From Rhizosphaericola sp047606825 (GTDB taxonomy: Bacteria; Bacteroidota; Bacteroidia; Chitinophagales; Chitinophagaceae): a stretch of DNA of 13,199 nucleotides. The DNA is taken from assembly GCA_047606825.1 (NCBI GenBank), contig JASGDY010000031.1, positions 1 through 13,199 on the forward strand, written 5' to 3'. Positions 1-6,759 of this stretch are shown piece after piece (position 1 is the first letter of the stretch; every line of letters begins with the position of its first letter). Both the position numbers and the translations under genes were made by a program. The notes under the pieces are model-generated. The model did no database searches. It worked only from the letters and a program-made list of their open reading frames with translations, and had not been told where the DNA came from.

Positions 1-115
1 ACGTAGAAAATTTTATGCTGAAAAGGAAAAATGACAGAAAGCAGGTGCAGAAGTATTTTCATGCAACCCATGTTCAGTATGCAGCTTAGAAGAATGATAG
101 GGCTTAAATAACTAA
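1..115. other. Left-edge stretch with no recognisable gene
   Basis: All three plus-strand frames contain stops here. The frame that later becomes the redoxin has stops at 32, 95, 98 and 113. Another frame is open from the window edge to a TAG at 87-89 (28 codons), and a 26-codon ATG frame spans 31-111. I recognise neither product. The stretch could hold the end of an unrelated upstream gene or decayed 5' sequence of the redoxin gene. Confidence 0.4.
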
Positions 116-229
116 ACGATTAATAAGTTAGCCTCACTTGATGCTGAGGGAGAGAATATAAAAGACCCGGACACTTTCTCTGAGGAAGAAAAAAAAGACA
201 CAGCACTGGTAAGCGCCTCTAATAAAGCA

Positions 230-871
230 TTGATGCTATTTTATGATAAATATGCACGAACCCGACTCGAATTTATACGCGAGCATCCAAACACTTATGT
301 AAGTTTAGATGTGTTGGAAACTATTTCCAAAAACACCAAGCTTATGCCAGCAATTGAAGTCGCATATAATCAACTTAACGATTCACTAAAACAGATGCCA
401 CAAGGAATTAAGATAAGTGAGAAAATCCACAATGCACATAGGATTCAAGTGGGAACAGAAGCCAAAAATTTTACACTAAAAGATACAAAAAGTCAAAATG
501 TTAGCTTGTATTCTTTTAAAGGAAAATATGTCCTCTTGGATTTTTGGGCATCATGGTGTTTACCTTGCCGAGAAGAAACCCCAAATATCCTTGCCGCATA
601 CCAAAAATATAAAGACAATGGATTTTCTGTAATAAGTATCTCCATTGATACGGATAGAAATGCGTGGTTACAAGCCGTCACAAAAGACAAAGCACCTTGG
701 GCGCAAGTATCAGACTTGAAAGGACCAGACGGCGAAGTTTATAAAACATACGGCATCAGTACAATTCCTGCAACTTTTTTGATTGACCGGAATGGGGTTG
801 TTGTCGCAAGAGATTTGAAAGGATATTTATTGCAGGACGAGTTGGCAAAAATATTTACAGATAAGGAATAA
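230..871 (+). CDS. TlpA/ResA-type thiol-disulfide oxidoreductase, N-terminally incomplete
   Basis: This is a thioredoxin-fold redoxin that would reduce or exchange disulfides in the periplasm. Numbering from TTG 230, the redoxin domain covers about residues 74-210. It has the active site WCLPC (C110, C113) after the typical DFWAS strand, and the cis-proline in TIP (P180). Residues 14-32 (EFIREHPNTYVSLDVLE) match the linker seen in Bacteroidota TlpA proteins that carry an N-terminal DUF4369 domain. TTG 230 is the first usable start and ATG 233 the first ATG, yet plausible protein sequence continues in frame upstream to a TAA at 113-115. No signal peptide or DUF4369 domain is present, although the family is exported. 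The gene therefore looks 5'-truncated and may be a pseudogene. Three sampled 60-base lines average about 39% G+C, against about 57% in sampled lines of the aminopeptidase and reductase genes, which suggests a different origin. It converges on the DUF3037 gene with a 24-base gap. Confidence 0.85.
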   Translation: MMLFYDKYARTRLEFIREHPNTYVSLDVLETISKNTKLMPAIEVAYNQLNDSLKQMPQGIKISEKIHNAHRIQVGTEAKNFTLKDTKSQNVSLYSFKGKYVLLDFWASWCLPCREETPNILAAYQKYKDNGFSVISISIDTDRNAWLQAVTKDKAPWAQVSDLKGPDGEVYKTYGISTIPATFLIDRNGVVVARDLKGYLLQDELAKIFTDKE

Positions 872-895
872 GCATTTTCTGCGATGCATTAAGCG

Positions 896-1285
896 CTAAA
901 CATATTCCACCAATTCATTAAAAAGCCGTTCCAGCGTGTCGTCAAGATGGTCGCAAAATCCGGGATGGATTTTGGAGGTTTGGACGATGGAACTGCGGGC
1001 GGCAGTCAACCAGCGAAACCTTGACGGCGCGTCGAGTTGCGCTATCGTCCCGGCATCGGCAATACCGTTGGTGATTTTTTCAAAACTTTCCAATTGCTGG
1101 CGCACAATATCAAGCTCTATGTCGGGCGCAAGACAGCGGATTCTTTGCTCGTCCAGACGCCATTTGATGGACAGGAATCTTTTGGACTTGCAAAAAAGCA
1201 CCACGCCGATATTGACAAATTCTTCCCGCTCTACTTTGGGGACCAGCCGGATGACGGCATATTCATATAAGTTTTTCTCTTGCAT
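896..1285 (-). CDS. DUF3037 family protein
   Basis: This encodes a 129-residue cytosolic protein without signal peptide or membrane segment. The N-terminal pattern YEYAVIRLVPKVEREEFVNIGVVLFC (residues 7-32) is the DUF3037 signature: a strand, then a charged ERxExVNIGVVLF turn. Its biochemical role is not established. It begins inside the end of the HipA-like gene, with a 23-base overlap in a different frame, so the two are probably translated from one mRNA and coupled. DUF3037 genes are often found next to HipA-like kinase genes, so a partner or substrate role is a reasonable inference, but nothing here proves it. The family call is fairly sure and the function unknown. Confidence 0.85.
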   Translation of the reverse strand: MQEKNLYEYAVIRLVPKVEREEFVNIGVVLFCKSKRFLSIKWRLDEQRIRCLAPDIELDIVRQQLESFEKITNGIADAGTIAQLDAPSRFRWLTAARSSIVQTSKIHPGFCDHLDDTLERLFNELVEYV

Positions 1286-2057
1286 GGATGGCCTCGTTTG
1301 TAAAGATATCAGAATGTTGAAGACGGTTGGTCAGGAAGTTGCAATACACTTTGCGGAGGGTTTCCGGCGACTCGTCGGTATCGCTCCAGTGTAGCCAATC
1401 GTCGGGAATGCGGCCGACGATGTCCTGCAATATTTCGGGAGTGATATGGTTTTTAAGATGGTTGTCGGTTTCGACAAGTTGTGCCGCGGCAGGTAACAGC
1501 ACATGGTCTTTTATCTGCACAAAAGGCTTGACCGACTGCGCTTCCCAGTTTTCCCAGGAATGGTGGAAATACAAAGACGCGCCCATGTCGATGAGCCAGA
1601 GTTCTTTTTGCCACATCAGCATATTGGTATTGCGCGCCGTGCGGTCCACATTGGTTAGGAACGCATCGAGCCATACGATTTTGGATGTCTCGTCTGGCGG
1701 AACGTCCATCAAATTGGGGTCGAAAGTCAAAGCACCGGAAAGAAAATGCAGCCCAAGGTTCAGGCCGCGGCTGGCTTTCAGCAAATCCTGGATTTCCTCG
1801 TCCGGTTCCGTCCTGCCAAAAGCCTCGTCCAGTTCAGCAAATACCAGTTCGGGGATTTTAAGTCCGATGTATTTGGCGAGTTCACCGCCGATGAGTTCGG
1901 CGATGAGGGCTTTTACGCCTTGCCCCGCACCGCGGAATTTCAGCACATACTTGAATCCGTCGTCAGCCTCCGCCACGGCAGGCAGCGAACCGCCCTCGCG
2001 CAAAGGCGTGATGTAACGTGTGACGGTGACGTTGCGTATGGGTGGTAATATCGACAT
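1263..2057 (-). CDS. HipA-like kinase domain protein
   Basis: The protein belongs to the HipA-like kinase superfamily (phosphatidylinositol 3/4-kinase-like fold) as a stand-alone kinase domain. Numbered from the longer ATG at 2093, it shows the ATP-site lysine in KYVLKF (K52). It also has the catalytic loop FLTNVDRTARNTN (D150, N155) and the metal-binding WLIDMGASLYFHH segment (D169). Full-length HipA is about 440 residues, so this protein (264 residues from 2057) is much shorter and lacks the HipA N-terminal subdomain. I prefer ATG 2057, because a TAnnTTTG promoter element at 2079-2086 would lie inside the coding sequence if the ATG at 2093 were used. No HipB-like helix-turn-helix gene is adjacent. 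The next gene is DUF3037, overlapping by 23 bases. Substrate and role are unknown; a toxin role is not shown. Confidence 0.82.
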   Translation of the reverse strand: MSILPPIRNVTVTRYITPLREGGSLPAVAEADDGFKYVLKFRGAGQGVKALIAELIGGELAKYIGLKIPELVFAELDEAFGRTEPDEEIQDLLKASRGLNLGLHFLSGALTFDPNLMDVPPDETSKIVWLDAFLTNVDRTARNTNMLMWQKELWLIDMGASLYFHHSWENWEAQSVKPFVQIKDHVLLPAAAQLVETDNHLKNHITPEILQDIVGRIPDDWLHWSDTDESPETLRKVYCNFLTNRLQHSDIFTNEAIHAREKLI

Positions 2058-2078
2058 GCACATTAAAAATAAGGATGT

Positions 2079-2086
2079 CAAAAATA
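2079..2086 (-). promoter_or_regulatory. Putative -7 element for the HipA-like/DUF3037 pair
   Basis: On the minus strand the sequence is TATTTTTG, matching the Bacteroidota -7 consensus TAnnTTTG, 21 bases before ATG 2057. No convincing -33 TTTG is seen at the usual spacing, so this remains a prediction. It helps to decide the start codon. Confidence 0.4.
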
Positions 2087-2104
2087 AACGCAAATATGTT
2101 TTCT

Positions 2105-2130
2105 TTTGAAATTATTTTCTGCTACATTTG
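2105..2130 (+). promoter_or_regulatory. Bacteroidota-type promoter of the tRNA-Val gene
   Basis: TACATTTG at 2123-2130 is a perfect TAnnTTTG -7 element and ends 7 bases before the mature tRNA 5' end. A TTTG at 2105-2108 could be the -33 element, although the 14-base gap is shorter than the usual 17-21. This is the clearest promoter in the window and the best single sign of the phylum. Confidence 0.7.
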
Positions 2131-2137
2131 CGCTCCC

Positions 2138-2211
2138 GGGGTATTGGCGCAGTTGGTTAGCGCGTTTCCTTGACATGGAAAAGGTCACTGGTTCGAGTCC
2201 AGTATATCCCA
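2138..2211 (+). tRNA. tRNA-Val (anticodon GAC)
   Basis: The 74-base cloverleaf folds fully. The acceptor stem is GGGGTAT/ATATCCC with one G-U pair. The D stem is GCGC/GCGC with loop AGTTGGTTA. The anticodon stem is TTTCC/GGAAA with loop TTGACAT, which places GAC at positions 34-36 and reads GUC/GUU valine codons. The variable loop has five bases, and the T stem is ACTGG/CCAGT with loop TTCGAGT. The discriminator is A2211. CCA is not encoded (CTT follows), so it must be added after transcription. The gene stands alone, divergent from the HipA-like gene. Confidence 0.96.
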
Positions 2212-2276
2212 CTTTGTTGTAACGATATATTTGTTTGCCAGCCTGATTTTCCTTATTCATCTTCCCTTTTTTGAAA

Positions 2277-2315
2277 CATTAAGAAATTAAGCTACATTAA
2301 GATTTCTTCTTAATG
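2277..2315. repeat. AT-rich imperfect inverted repeat downstream of the tRNA
   Basis: CATTAAGAAAT at 2277-2287 faces ATTTCTTCTTAATG at 2302-2315 with a 3-base bulge, and CATTAAG is also repeated directly at 2295-2301. It could mark the end of the tRNA transcript, but the stem is AT-rich and weak. Confidence 0.3.
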
Positions 2316-2327
2316 CACCTTAATTAA

Positions 2328-2360
2328 AAACGGCGTGAAGAGAATTTCTTCACGCCGTTT
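2328..2360 (-). terminator. Intrinsic terminator of the M1 aminopeptidase gene
   Basis: A perfect 14-bp stem (2328-2341 with 2347-2360) encloses a 5-base loop. On the minus strand the stem runs directly into a T-rich tract (TTTTTAATTAAGG). It begins 19 bases after the aminopeptidase stop codon. The plus strand has only three T residues after the stem, so it mainly serves the minus-strand gene. Confidence 0.85.
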
Positions 2361-2379
2361 ATGCTCAGATGTAGCGGTC

Positions 2380-4863
2380 TTATTTCAGTTTGGATTGTAG
2401 GTAATCCGCTTCTGGTTTGAGGGTCGTGTCGCTTATCACAGCCTGTTGCTTTTTGTTCAACAAGTCCTTCAGTACAGCCGTGATGTTGTCTGCAAGCGGC
2501 TGGGAGAGAGGCGCGTATTTTTCCCGCTTTTCCAATACCAGGTCAACGCCTTTTTTGAAGTTGTCAGCGTTTTTGACATTGTTGAGGTATGTGACGAAAT
2601 TAAACGTCGTTTCCACACCTTTATATAAGTTGACATCTTTCAGTTCGGTGTACAGACGGTCGAAATCCGCGTCTGTATAAGTATAGATGGCCAGACCTTC
2701 TACGGCGTCTTTCAAGTCGCCGCGCATATCTTTACGCATTTCAGGCAAAAGTCCGAGTGCGTTGGGCTGGTCTAGTTTGGAAAGAGCGATTAAGGATGCG
2801 CCAGCAATAGAATAAGAACTGTCATGGATGCCGGATTCAAACAACGGTTGGTATTTTTTGTCCACAAATTTGCCCAAAACTGTGATTGCCGCCGCCCTTA
2901 CGTTTCTGTCCGGGTCGGTGGTCGCCATTTTTTCAACGGTTGCGACAACGTCGGCAGGAGGAGGTGCGGGGTTGTTGACAAATGCAGCCAACGTTTTTTG
3001 CCTAATGTCATAGAACTTATCGGCTAGACCTTTTTTCAGGATGTCCAACGCGAGAGGGCTATTCGTCGAATCGTTTATCGCTGCATAGAGGGCTTCGCGC
3101 CTGTCTACGTACAGCCCCGCATGGTCATATTGGTAGGCATATTCTTCCAATGTTTTGTCCTCTTTTTTGGACCACAAAAGGATTTTGTCACCATCCACGT
3201 TGACGAGTTCGGGCTTGGCGGTTACGGGGAATGTGTAGGTTTCTGCTTGTTTGTGTGCCCATACGCTGTGCCGTGTTTTCTGCCCGTTGACGTAGATGTC
3301 AATGTCAATCGGTAAATCGAAAATCTTGTCTGATGGCTGCACTTGTTTGATGGTAACGGTTTCCGTATTGTTGGCGGCATTGTATTGGTGTGTGATGTCC
3401 ACGTCCGGGTTGCCGCTGCCAAAATACCATTGGTTCCAATACCAGTTCAGGTCCTGTCCGGTAATCTGTTCAAAAGCCAGACGCAACTGGTGCGCCTCGC
3501 CGTTGCTGAATTTGTTTTGGTTGAGGTAGAGGTTCAAGGATTTGAAAAATGCGGAATCGCCGACATAGTGGCGCAGCATGTGCAGGATGCGTCCGCCCTT
3601 GTTGTAGCTGACGGCATCGAACATATCTTCCTTGTCCTTGTAATGGAAACGGACCAAGTCCAGGTCGCCGGAATTGCTGTGCAGATAACCTTGCATGTCG
3701 TCATAGTTCTGTTTGTCGCCGGCGTCTTTTCCGTATTTATAGGTATCCCAAATTGTTTCGCTGTAATTGGCAAAACTTTCGTTGACGGTCAGGTTGCTCC
3801 AGCTTTCGCAGGTCACGAGGTCGCCAAACCATTGGTGGAACAGTTCGTGAGCTACATACTCTTCATACTTGTTGCCATCCACGAGTTGCCTTGCGTTTTG
3901 TTGCAAAGCGTCGGTGTGCAGTGTCGCGGTTGTGTTTTCCATCGCGCCGCTCACATAGTCGCGTGCCGTCATCTGGCTATATTTGACCCAGGGATAGTCG
4001 ATGCCGAGGATGCGGCTGTACAGTGCAATCATTTCGGGCGTGTTACCGAAAATCTTGCGGGCGACGGGTGCGTATTCGCGTTCGACGTAGTAGTTGACTT
4101 CCTTGTTTTTGTATTTGTCCTTGATGACTGCGTAGTCGCCGACACCGAAGAAAAAGAGGTAAGGAGAGTGGGGCAGGTCCATTTTCCAGTCGTCGGTGCG
4201 CGTGCCGTCCGCATTGTTTTTGGAGGAGACGAGCTTGCCGTTGGAAAGGGAAACGTATTTGGACGGAACAGTCAAAACGATTTCGTCTGTTGTTTTCTGG
4301 TTCGGTCTGTCAATGGTCGGAAACCAGACGCTGCTGCCTTCCGTTTCGCCCTGTGTCCACAGTTGGATAGGTTTGTTGGGGGCTTTGCCGTCGGGATTGA
4401 TGAAATACAGTCCTTTGGCGTCTGTAATCGCCGCGCTGCCGATTGCCTTGAACTCGTTGGGCTTGGCCGTATAGTCGATATAGACGGTGTATTGCTCGTT
4501 GCGCGTGTAGGTTTTGTCCAGTGTAATCAACAGGTTGAGGCTGTCTTTGTACACATATTTCAACGGTGTTTTTTTACCGTTTTTTATCAAAGAAACTTCG
4601 TTGATGTTCATGCCCTTGGCATCTAGGTTGAGGCTGTCTGTGGGATAGAAATGTGGATGGAGCGTCACCCATTCCTTGCCGTAGAGATAGCATTTTTTAT
4701 AGTCGGGTGTCAGGTCTAGCTTGGTATGTACCAAGTCGTTGATTTTGGTCGGTGTCGCGCGGTAGATTTTTTTCCAGCCGTCGCTGCCGGACTTGACGAC
4801 TACGTCCTGCGCCTGCACGTAACATGCGCCGAGGAGCAGAAGACAGATAAATATTTTCTTCAT
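2380..4863 (-). CDS. Exported M1 family metallopeptidase (aminopeptidase N-like)
   Basis: This zinc aminopeptidase should trim N-terminal residues of peptides outside the cytoplasm. From ATG 4863 it has 827 residues. The N-terminal signal sequence is about residues 1-19; a possible lipobox LGAC (C14) leaves lipoprotein or plain secreted status open. The substrate-binding motif GAMEN is at 306-310. The zinc site is HELFH (339-343) followed 18 residues later by E362 in NESFANY. Y420 in YNKGG fits the catalytic tyrosine. Residues from about 600 on look like HEAT-type helical repeats, as in other M1 enzymes with C-terminal helical domains. The ATG at 4935 is in frame but would put 24 residues before the signal peptide and across the promoter, so 4863 is preferred. 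It ends at a strong terminator. The gene upstream on the same strand is the MORN-like protein, 101 bases away. Confidence 0.95.
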   Translation of the reverse strand: MKKIFICLLLLGACYVQAQDVVVKSGSDGWKKIYRATPTKINDLVHTKLDLTPDYKKCYLYGKEWVTLHPHFYPTDSLNLDAKGMNINEVSLIKNGKKTPLKYVYKDSLNLLITLDKTYTRNEQYTVYIDYTAKPNEFKAIGSAAITDAKGLYFINPDGKAPNKPIQLWTQGETEGSSVWFPTIDRPNQKTTDEIVLTVPSKYVSLSNGKLVSSKNNADGTRTDDWKMDLPHSPYLFFFGVGDYAVIKDKYKNKEVNYYVEREYAPVARKIFGNTPEMIALYSRILGIDYPWVKYSQMTARDYVSGAMENTTATLHTDALQQNARQLVDGNKYEEYVAHELFHQWFGDLVTCESWSNLTVNESFANYSETIWDTYKYGKDAGDKQNYDDMQGYLHSNSGDLDLVRFHYKDKEDMFDAVSYNKGGRILHMLRHYVGDSAFFKSLNLYLNQNKFSNGEAHQLRLAFEQITGQDLNWYWNQWYFGSGNPDVDITHQYNAANNTETVTIKQVQPSDKIFDLPIDIDIYVNGQKTRHSVWAHKQAETYTFPVTAKPELVNVDGDKILLWSKKEDKTLEEYAYQYDHAGLYVDRREALYAAINDSTNSPLALDILKKGLADKFYDIRQKTLAAFVNNPAPPPADVVATVEKMATTDPDRNVRAAAITVLGKFVDKKYQPLFESGIHDSSYSIAGASLIALSKLDQPNALGLLPEMRKDMRGDLKDAVEGLAIYTYTDADFDRLYTELKDVNLYKGVETTFNFVTYLNNVKNADNFKKGVDLVLEKREKYAPLSQPLADNITAVLKDLLNKKQQAVISDTTLKPEADYLQSKLK

Positions 4864-4885
4864 TTGAATATTTTGGATATTGGGA

Positions 4886-4893
4886 CAAACGTA
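4886..4893 (-). promoter_or_regulatory. Putative -7 element of the M1 aminopeptidase gene
   Basis: The minus strand reads TACGTTTG, matching TAnnTTTG, 22 bases before ATG 4863. A TTTG at 4917-4920 lies 23 bases further upstream, slightly more than the usual spacing. The aminopeptidase may thus be transcribed apart from the MORN-like gene. Confidence 0.5.
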
Positions 4894-4964
4894 CATTATA
4901 ATACGCATTTGAGATGCAAAATAAGGCAAAAACAAAAAAGCCTAATACATAACGCTTGATTGGC

Positions 4965-5600
4965 TCAATACAGCCCGGTCGCACCAGTACGTACTTTTAC
5001 CTTCTTTTTGCCGGAGTTTTCCTTTTCGTACTGTAGGACTTCCTTGGGGATGATTTTGACCTTGGAGTGGGAGGTGTCGGCAGGTGTTTTGGCGACTGTT
5101 TTTTGCAGCGGTGCGTCGTTTTGTAATTTTCCAAGGACGTACACTTCTTCTTTTTGGACCATCCTGCCGCCGGGATAATAGTAGGTCCATTTGCCGTGTT
5201 TGACAGAAGAACCTTCTATCTTGACGATTTTCTTTTCGATTTTGTTGGGGTCTTTGAGGTCGTACACGTCGATGGTGTCATAAGGGTTGTCGGGGTTGTG
5301 CGCCAGCCAGCTTTCGACGCGCACGATACCTTCGAGGTCATAGTATTTGCTGATACCGTTTTTGTTGCCGTATTTGTATTGCTCGACTGCAAGCGTATCG
5401 CCCATGTCACTGAGGTGCAGCCATTTACCTTCTTTTTTGCCGTCTTTGTAGATACCTTCTTCCTGGTAGGCAGGTTCGCCGTAGCGTTCCGGAACGTTGA
5501 CATGCCAAAAACCTTGTTTCAATCCGTTGCCGTCGGTCTGGTTCTGCGCCGTTGCACAACTGAAAATCAATGCAAATAGAATGGTTAAAATCTGTTTCAT
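4965..5600 (-). CDS. Exported MORN-like / YwqK-type repeat protein
   Basis: The 211-residue protein starts at ATG 5600 with a classical signal peptide (MKQILTILFALIFSCATA, cleavage probably after A18). The mature part contains short strand-turn units of the MORN/YwqK type: KQGFWHV, a unit around GIYKDGKKEGKWLHL, YGNKNGISKYY, and KHGKWTYYYPGGR. Such repeats usually form an elongated beta-sheet binding surface, and no catalytic residues are apparent. The C-terminal 50 residues are lysine-rich and without recognisable domain. The in-frame ATG at 5714 would precede the signal peptide with 38 residues that run through a GC-rich hairpin, so it is rejected. It lies 101 bases upstream of the aminopeptidase gene on the same strand. 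A shared transcript is possible but no function links them. Confidence 0.75.
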   Translation of the reverse strand: MKQILTILFALIFSCATAQNQTDGNGLKQGFWHVNVPERYGEPAYQEEGIYKDGKKEGKWLHLSDMGDTLAVEQYKYGNKNGISKYYDLEGIVRVESWLAHNPDNPYDTIDVYDLKDPNKIEKKIVKIEGSSVKHGKWTYYYPGGRMVQKEEVYVLGKLQNDAPLQKTVAKTPADTSHSKVKIIPKEVLQYEKENSGKKKVKVRTGATGLY

Positions 5601-5626
5601 CTTTAAATTTATTTTCTTGCTAATTC

Positions 5627-5678
5627 CCTTCCCGAACCCCGCACAGTCTTCCGCCGCGGCGGGGACTTTGCGGGAAGG
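5627..5678. repeat. GC-rich nested inverted repeat between the reductase and MORN-like genes
   Basis: The core 5638-5674 can fold into a long imperfect hairpin: CCCGCA pairs with TGCGGG, AGTC with GACT, and the centre is the palindrome CCGCCGCGGCGG. An outer pair CCTTCCCG (5627-5634) and CGGGAAGG (5671-5678) competes with the base of the stem. It lies 23 bases after the reductase stop, so it may end that transcript, but no T-tract follows on either strand. Confidence 0.5.
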
Positions 5679-5700
5679 AAATAAATAACTCAAACAGTTT

Positions 5701-6627
5701 CTAAACAACTTCATAATTCCTTGCCTCCAAAAAGCGCAACTGTTGAGCCAACATATCCACTTTGGACATATAGTAACCAGCGTTTTGGGCTTCCTGTACA
5801 GGCACTTCGTAAATATAGTGTATTTCCATCGGACGGTGGTAATCGTAGTCCAGTTTCATGCTGGGCGAGTAGGCCGACATAGCAGTGGTGTAGACGATTG
5901 TTTCGTCCGGGAGGTTGGGATTGAGCGTGACACCACAGGCTTTGGCACCCAGAATGACTTCTTCCATGATTTGTTTGGAAAGGTGTACGAGTGACCGATT
6001 GGCCATCAAAGCGTCTGTCTGGCAGTCCAGCACGACGGTCATCCCGTTGAATGCGATGTTCCAGACCAGTTTGCGCCAGCGCAGTTTGGCGAGGTCCTGC
6101 GTTGTCGTGCAGGTGATTTTTTGCGCGGACAGAATAGCCGCCAGATTTTCCAGTTTGGAGAAATCCTGGACATTGTAATTGCCTATCGAGAGGTCGCCGT
6201 GATCTTGGTGGCGTATGTGTCCCGGACCGATTTTGCTGCAACTGATAAATGCGGTTGCTCCCGCAATCTGCGCTTCTGGAAACATCGTTGCTACATCGCG
6301 TTCCACACCCAAACCATTCTGTATCAATATGATGATGGTATCTTTTCCGACAATGGGAGGTAGGAGTCGGGGCAGCAATCGTGCGTTTTCCGTTGTTTTC
6401 AGACAGATGAATATATAGTCGCAGACGGGCATCTGTGCGGTATCATTGTATGCATGGACGGACGTTAGGTTGGAATGGCCAAATATGTCCGAATCGATTT
6501 CCAGTCCGTTTTCCTTGGCATGCTGGTAGTCGCTGTGCAGCAAAAAATGGACTTCCTCGCCAGCTTTAACCAATAGCGAACCGTAAAAAATCCCAATAGC
6601 GCCCGAACCTATAATTGCGTGTTTCAT
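5701..6627 (-). CDS. ApbA/PanE-type 2-dehydropantoate 2-reductase
   Basis: The family reduces 2-dehydropantoate with NADPH to pantoate in pantothenate and CoA synthesis. From ATG 6627 the protein has 308 residues. It opens with the Rossmann motif GSGAIG (G7, G9, G12) and has QNGLG around residue 104, which fits the substrate and cofactor cleft. KLRWRKLVWNIAFNGMT carries the expected catalytic lysine (K186), and RPMEIHYIYE (E268) matches the conserved glutamate region of the C-terminal domain. No signal peptide is seen, so it should be cytosolic. The in-frame ATG at 6669 would start at a TAnnTTTG promoter element, so 6627 is preferred. No other pantothenate genes are nearby. Some Bacteroidota paralogues of this fold may act on other oxo acids, so the exact substrate is inferred. 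Confidence 0.88.
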   Translation of the reverse strand: MKHAIIGSGAIGIFYGSLLVKAGEEVHFLLHSDYQHAKENGLEIDSDIFGHSNLTSVHAYNDTAQMPVCDYIFICLKTTENARLLPRLLPPIVGKDTIIILIQNGLGVERDVATMFPEAQIAGATAFISCSKIGPGHIRHQDHGDLSIGNYNVQDFSKLENLAAILSAQKITCTTTQDLAKLRWRKLVWNIAFNGMTVVLDCQTDALMANRSLVHLSKQIMEEVILGAKACGVTLNPNLPDETIVYTTAMSAYSPSMKLDYDYHRPMEIHYIYEVPVQEAQNAGYYMSKVDMLAQQLRFLEARNYEVV

Positions 6628-6666
6628 CTGTGTGCTTTTATCATCGATTATCCATGTTCTCAGCTT

Positions 6667-6674
6667 CAAACCTA
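6667..6674 (-). promoter_or_regulatory. Putative -7 element of the ketopantoate reductase gene
   Basis: The minus strand reads TAGGTTTG (TAnnTTTG) 39 bases before ATG 6627. No good -33 TTTG is visible. The position overlaps the first codons of the longer reading frame and therefore favours the shorter start. Confidence 0.4.
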
Positions 6675-6759
6675 CATGAAAATCGTTAAAACGTAAGACG
6701 TATTATACAAAAAAGCACATCCATAACGAATGTACCTTTTTGTTTCTTTACAATGGAAC

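Noticed and set aside
2078..2260. 60-codon minus-strand frame across the tRNA (contains TGLEPVT)
   Set aside because: It is the antisense of the tRNA-Val gene, a well-known source of false protein calls.
3343..4626. Plus-strand open frame of 427 codons
   Set aside because: It is antisense to the M1 aminopeptidase, whose motifs are unmistakable; the plus-strand product has no recognisable domain.
4864..4935. Longer N-terminus of the aminopeptidase from ATG 4935
   Set aside because: It would precede a good signal peptide with 24 unrelated residues and include the putative promoter.
5601..5714. Longer N-terminus of the MORN-like protein from ATG 5714
   Set aside because: It would place 38 residues before the signal peptide, pass through the GC-rich hairpin and overlap the reductase gene end.
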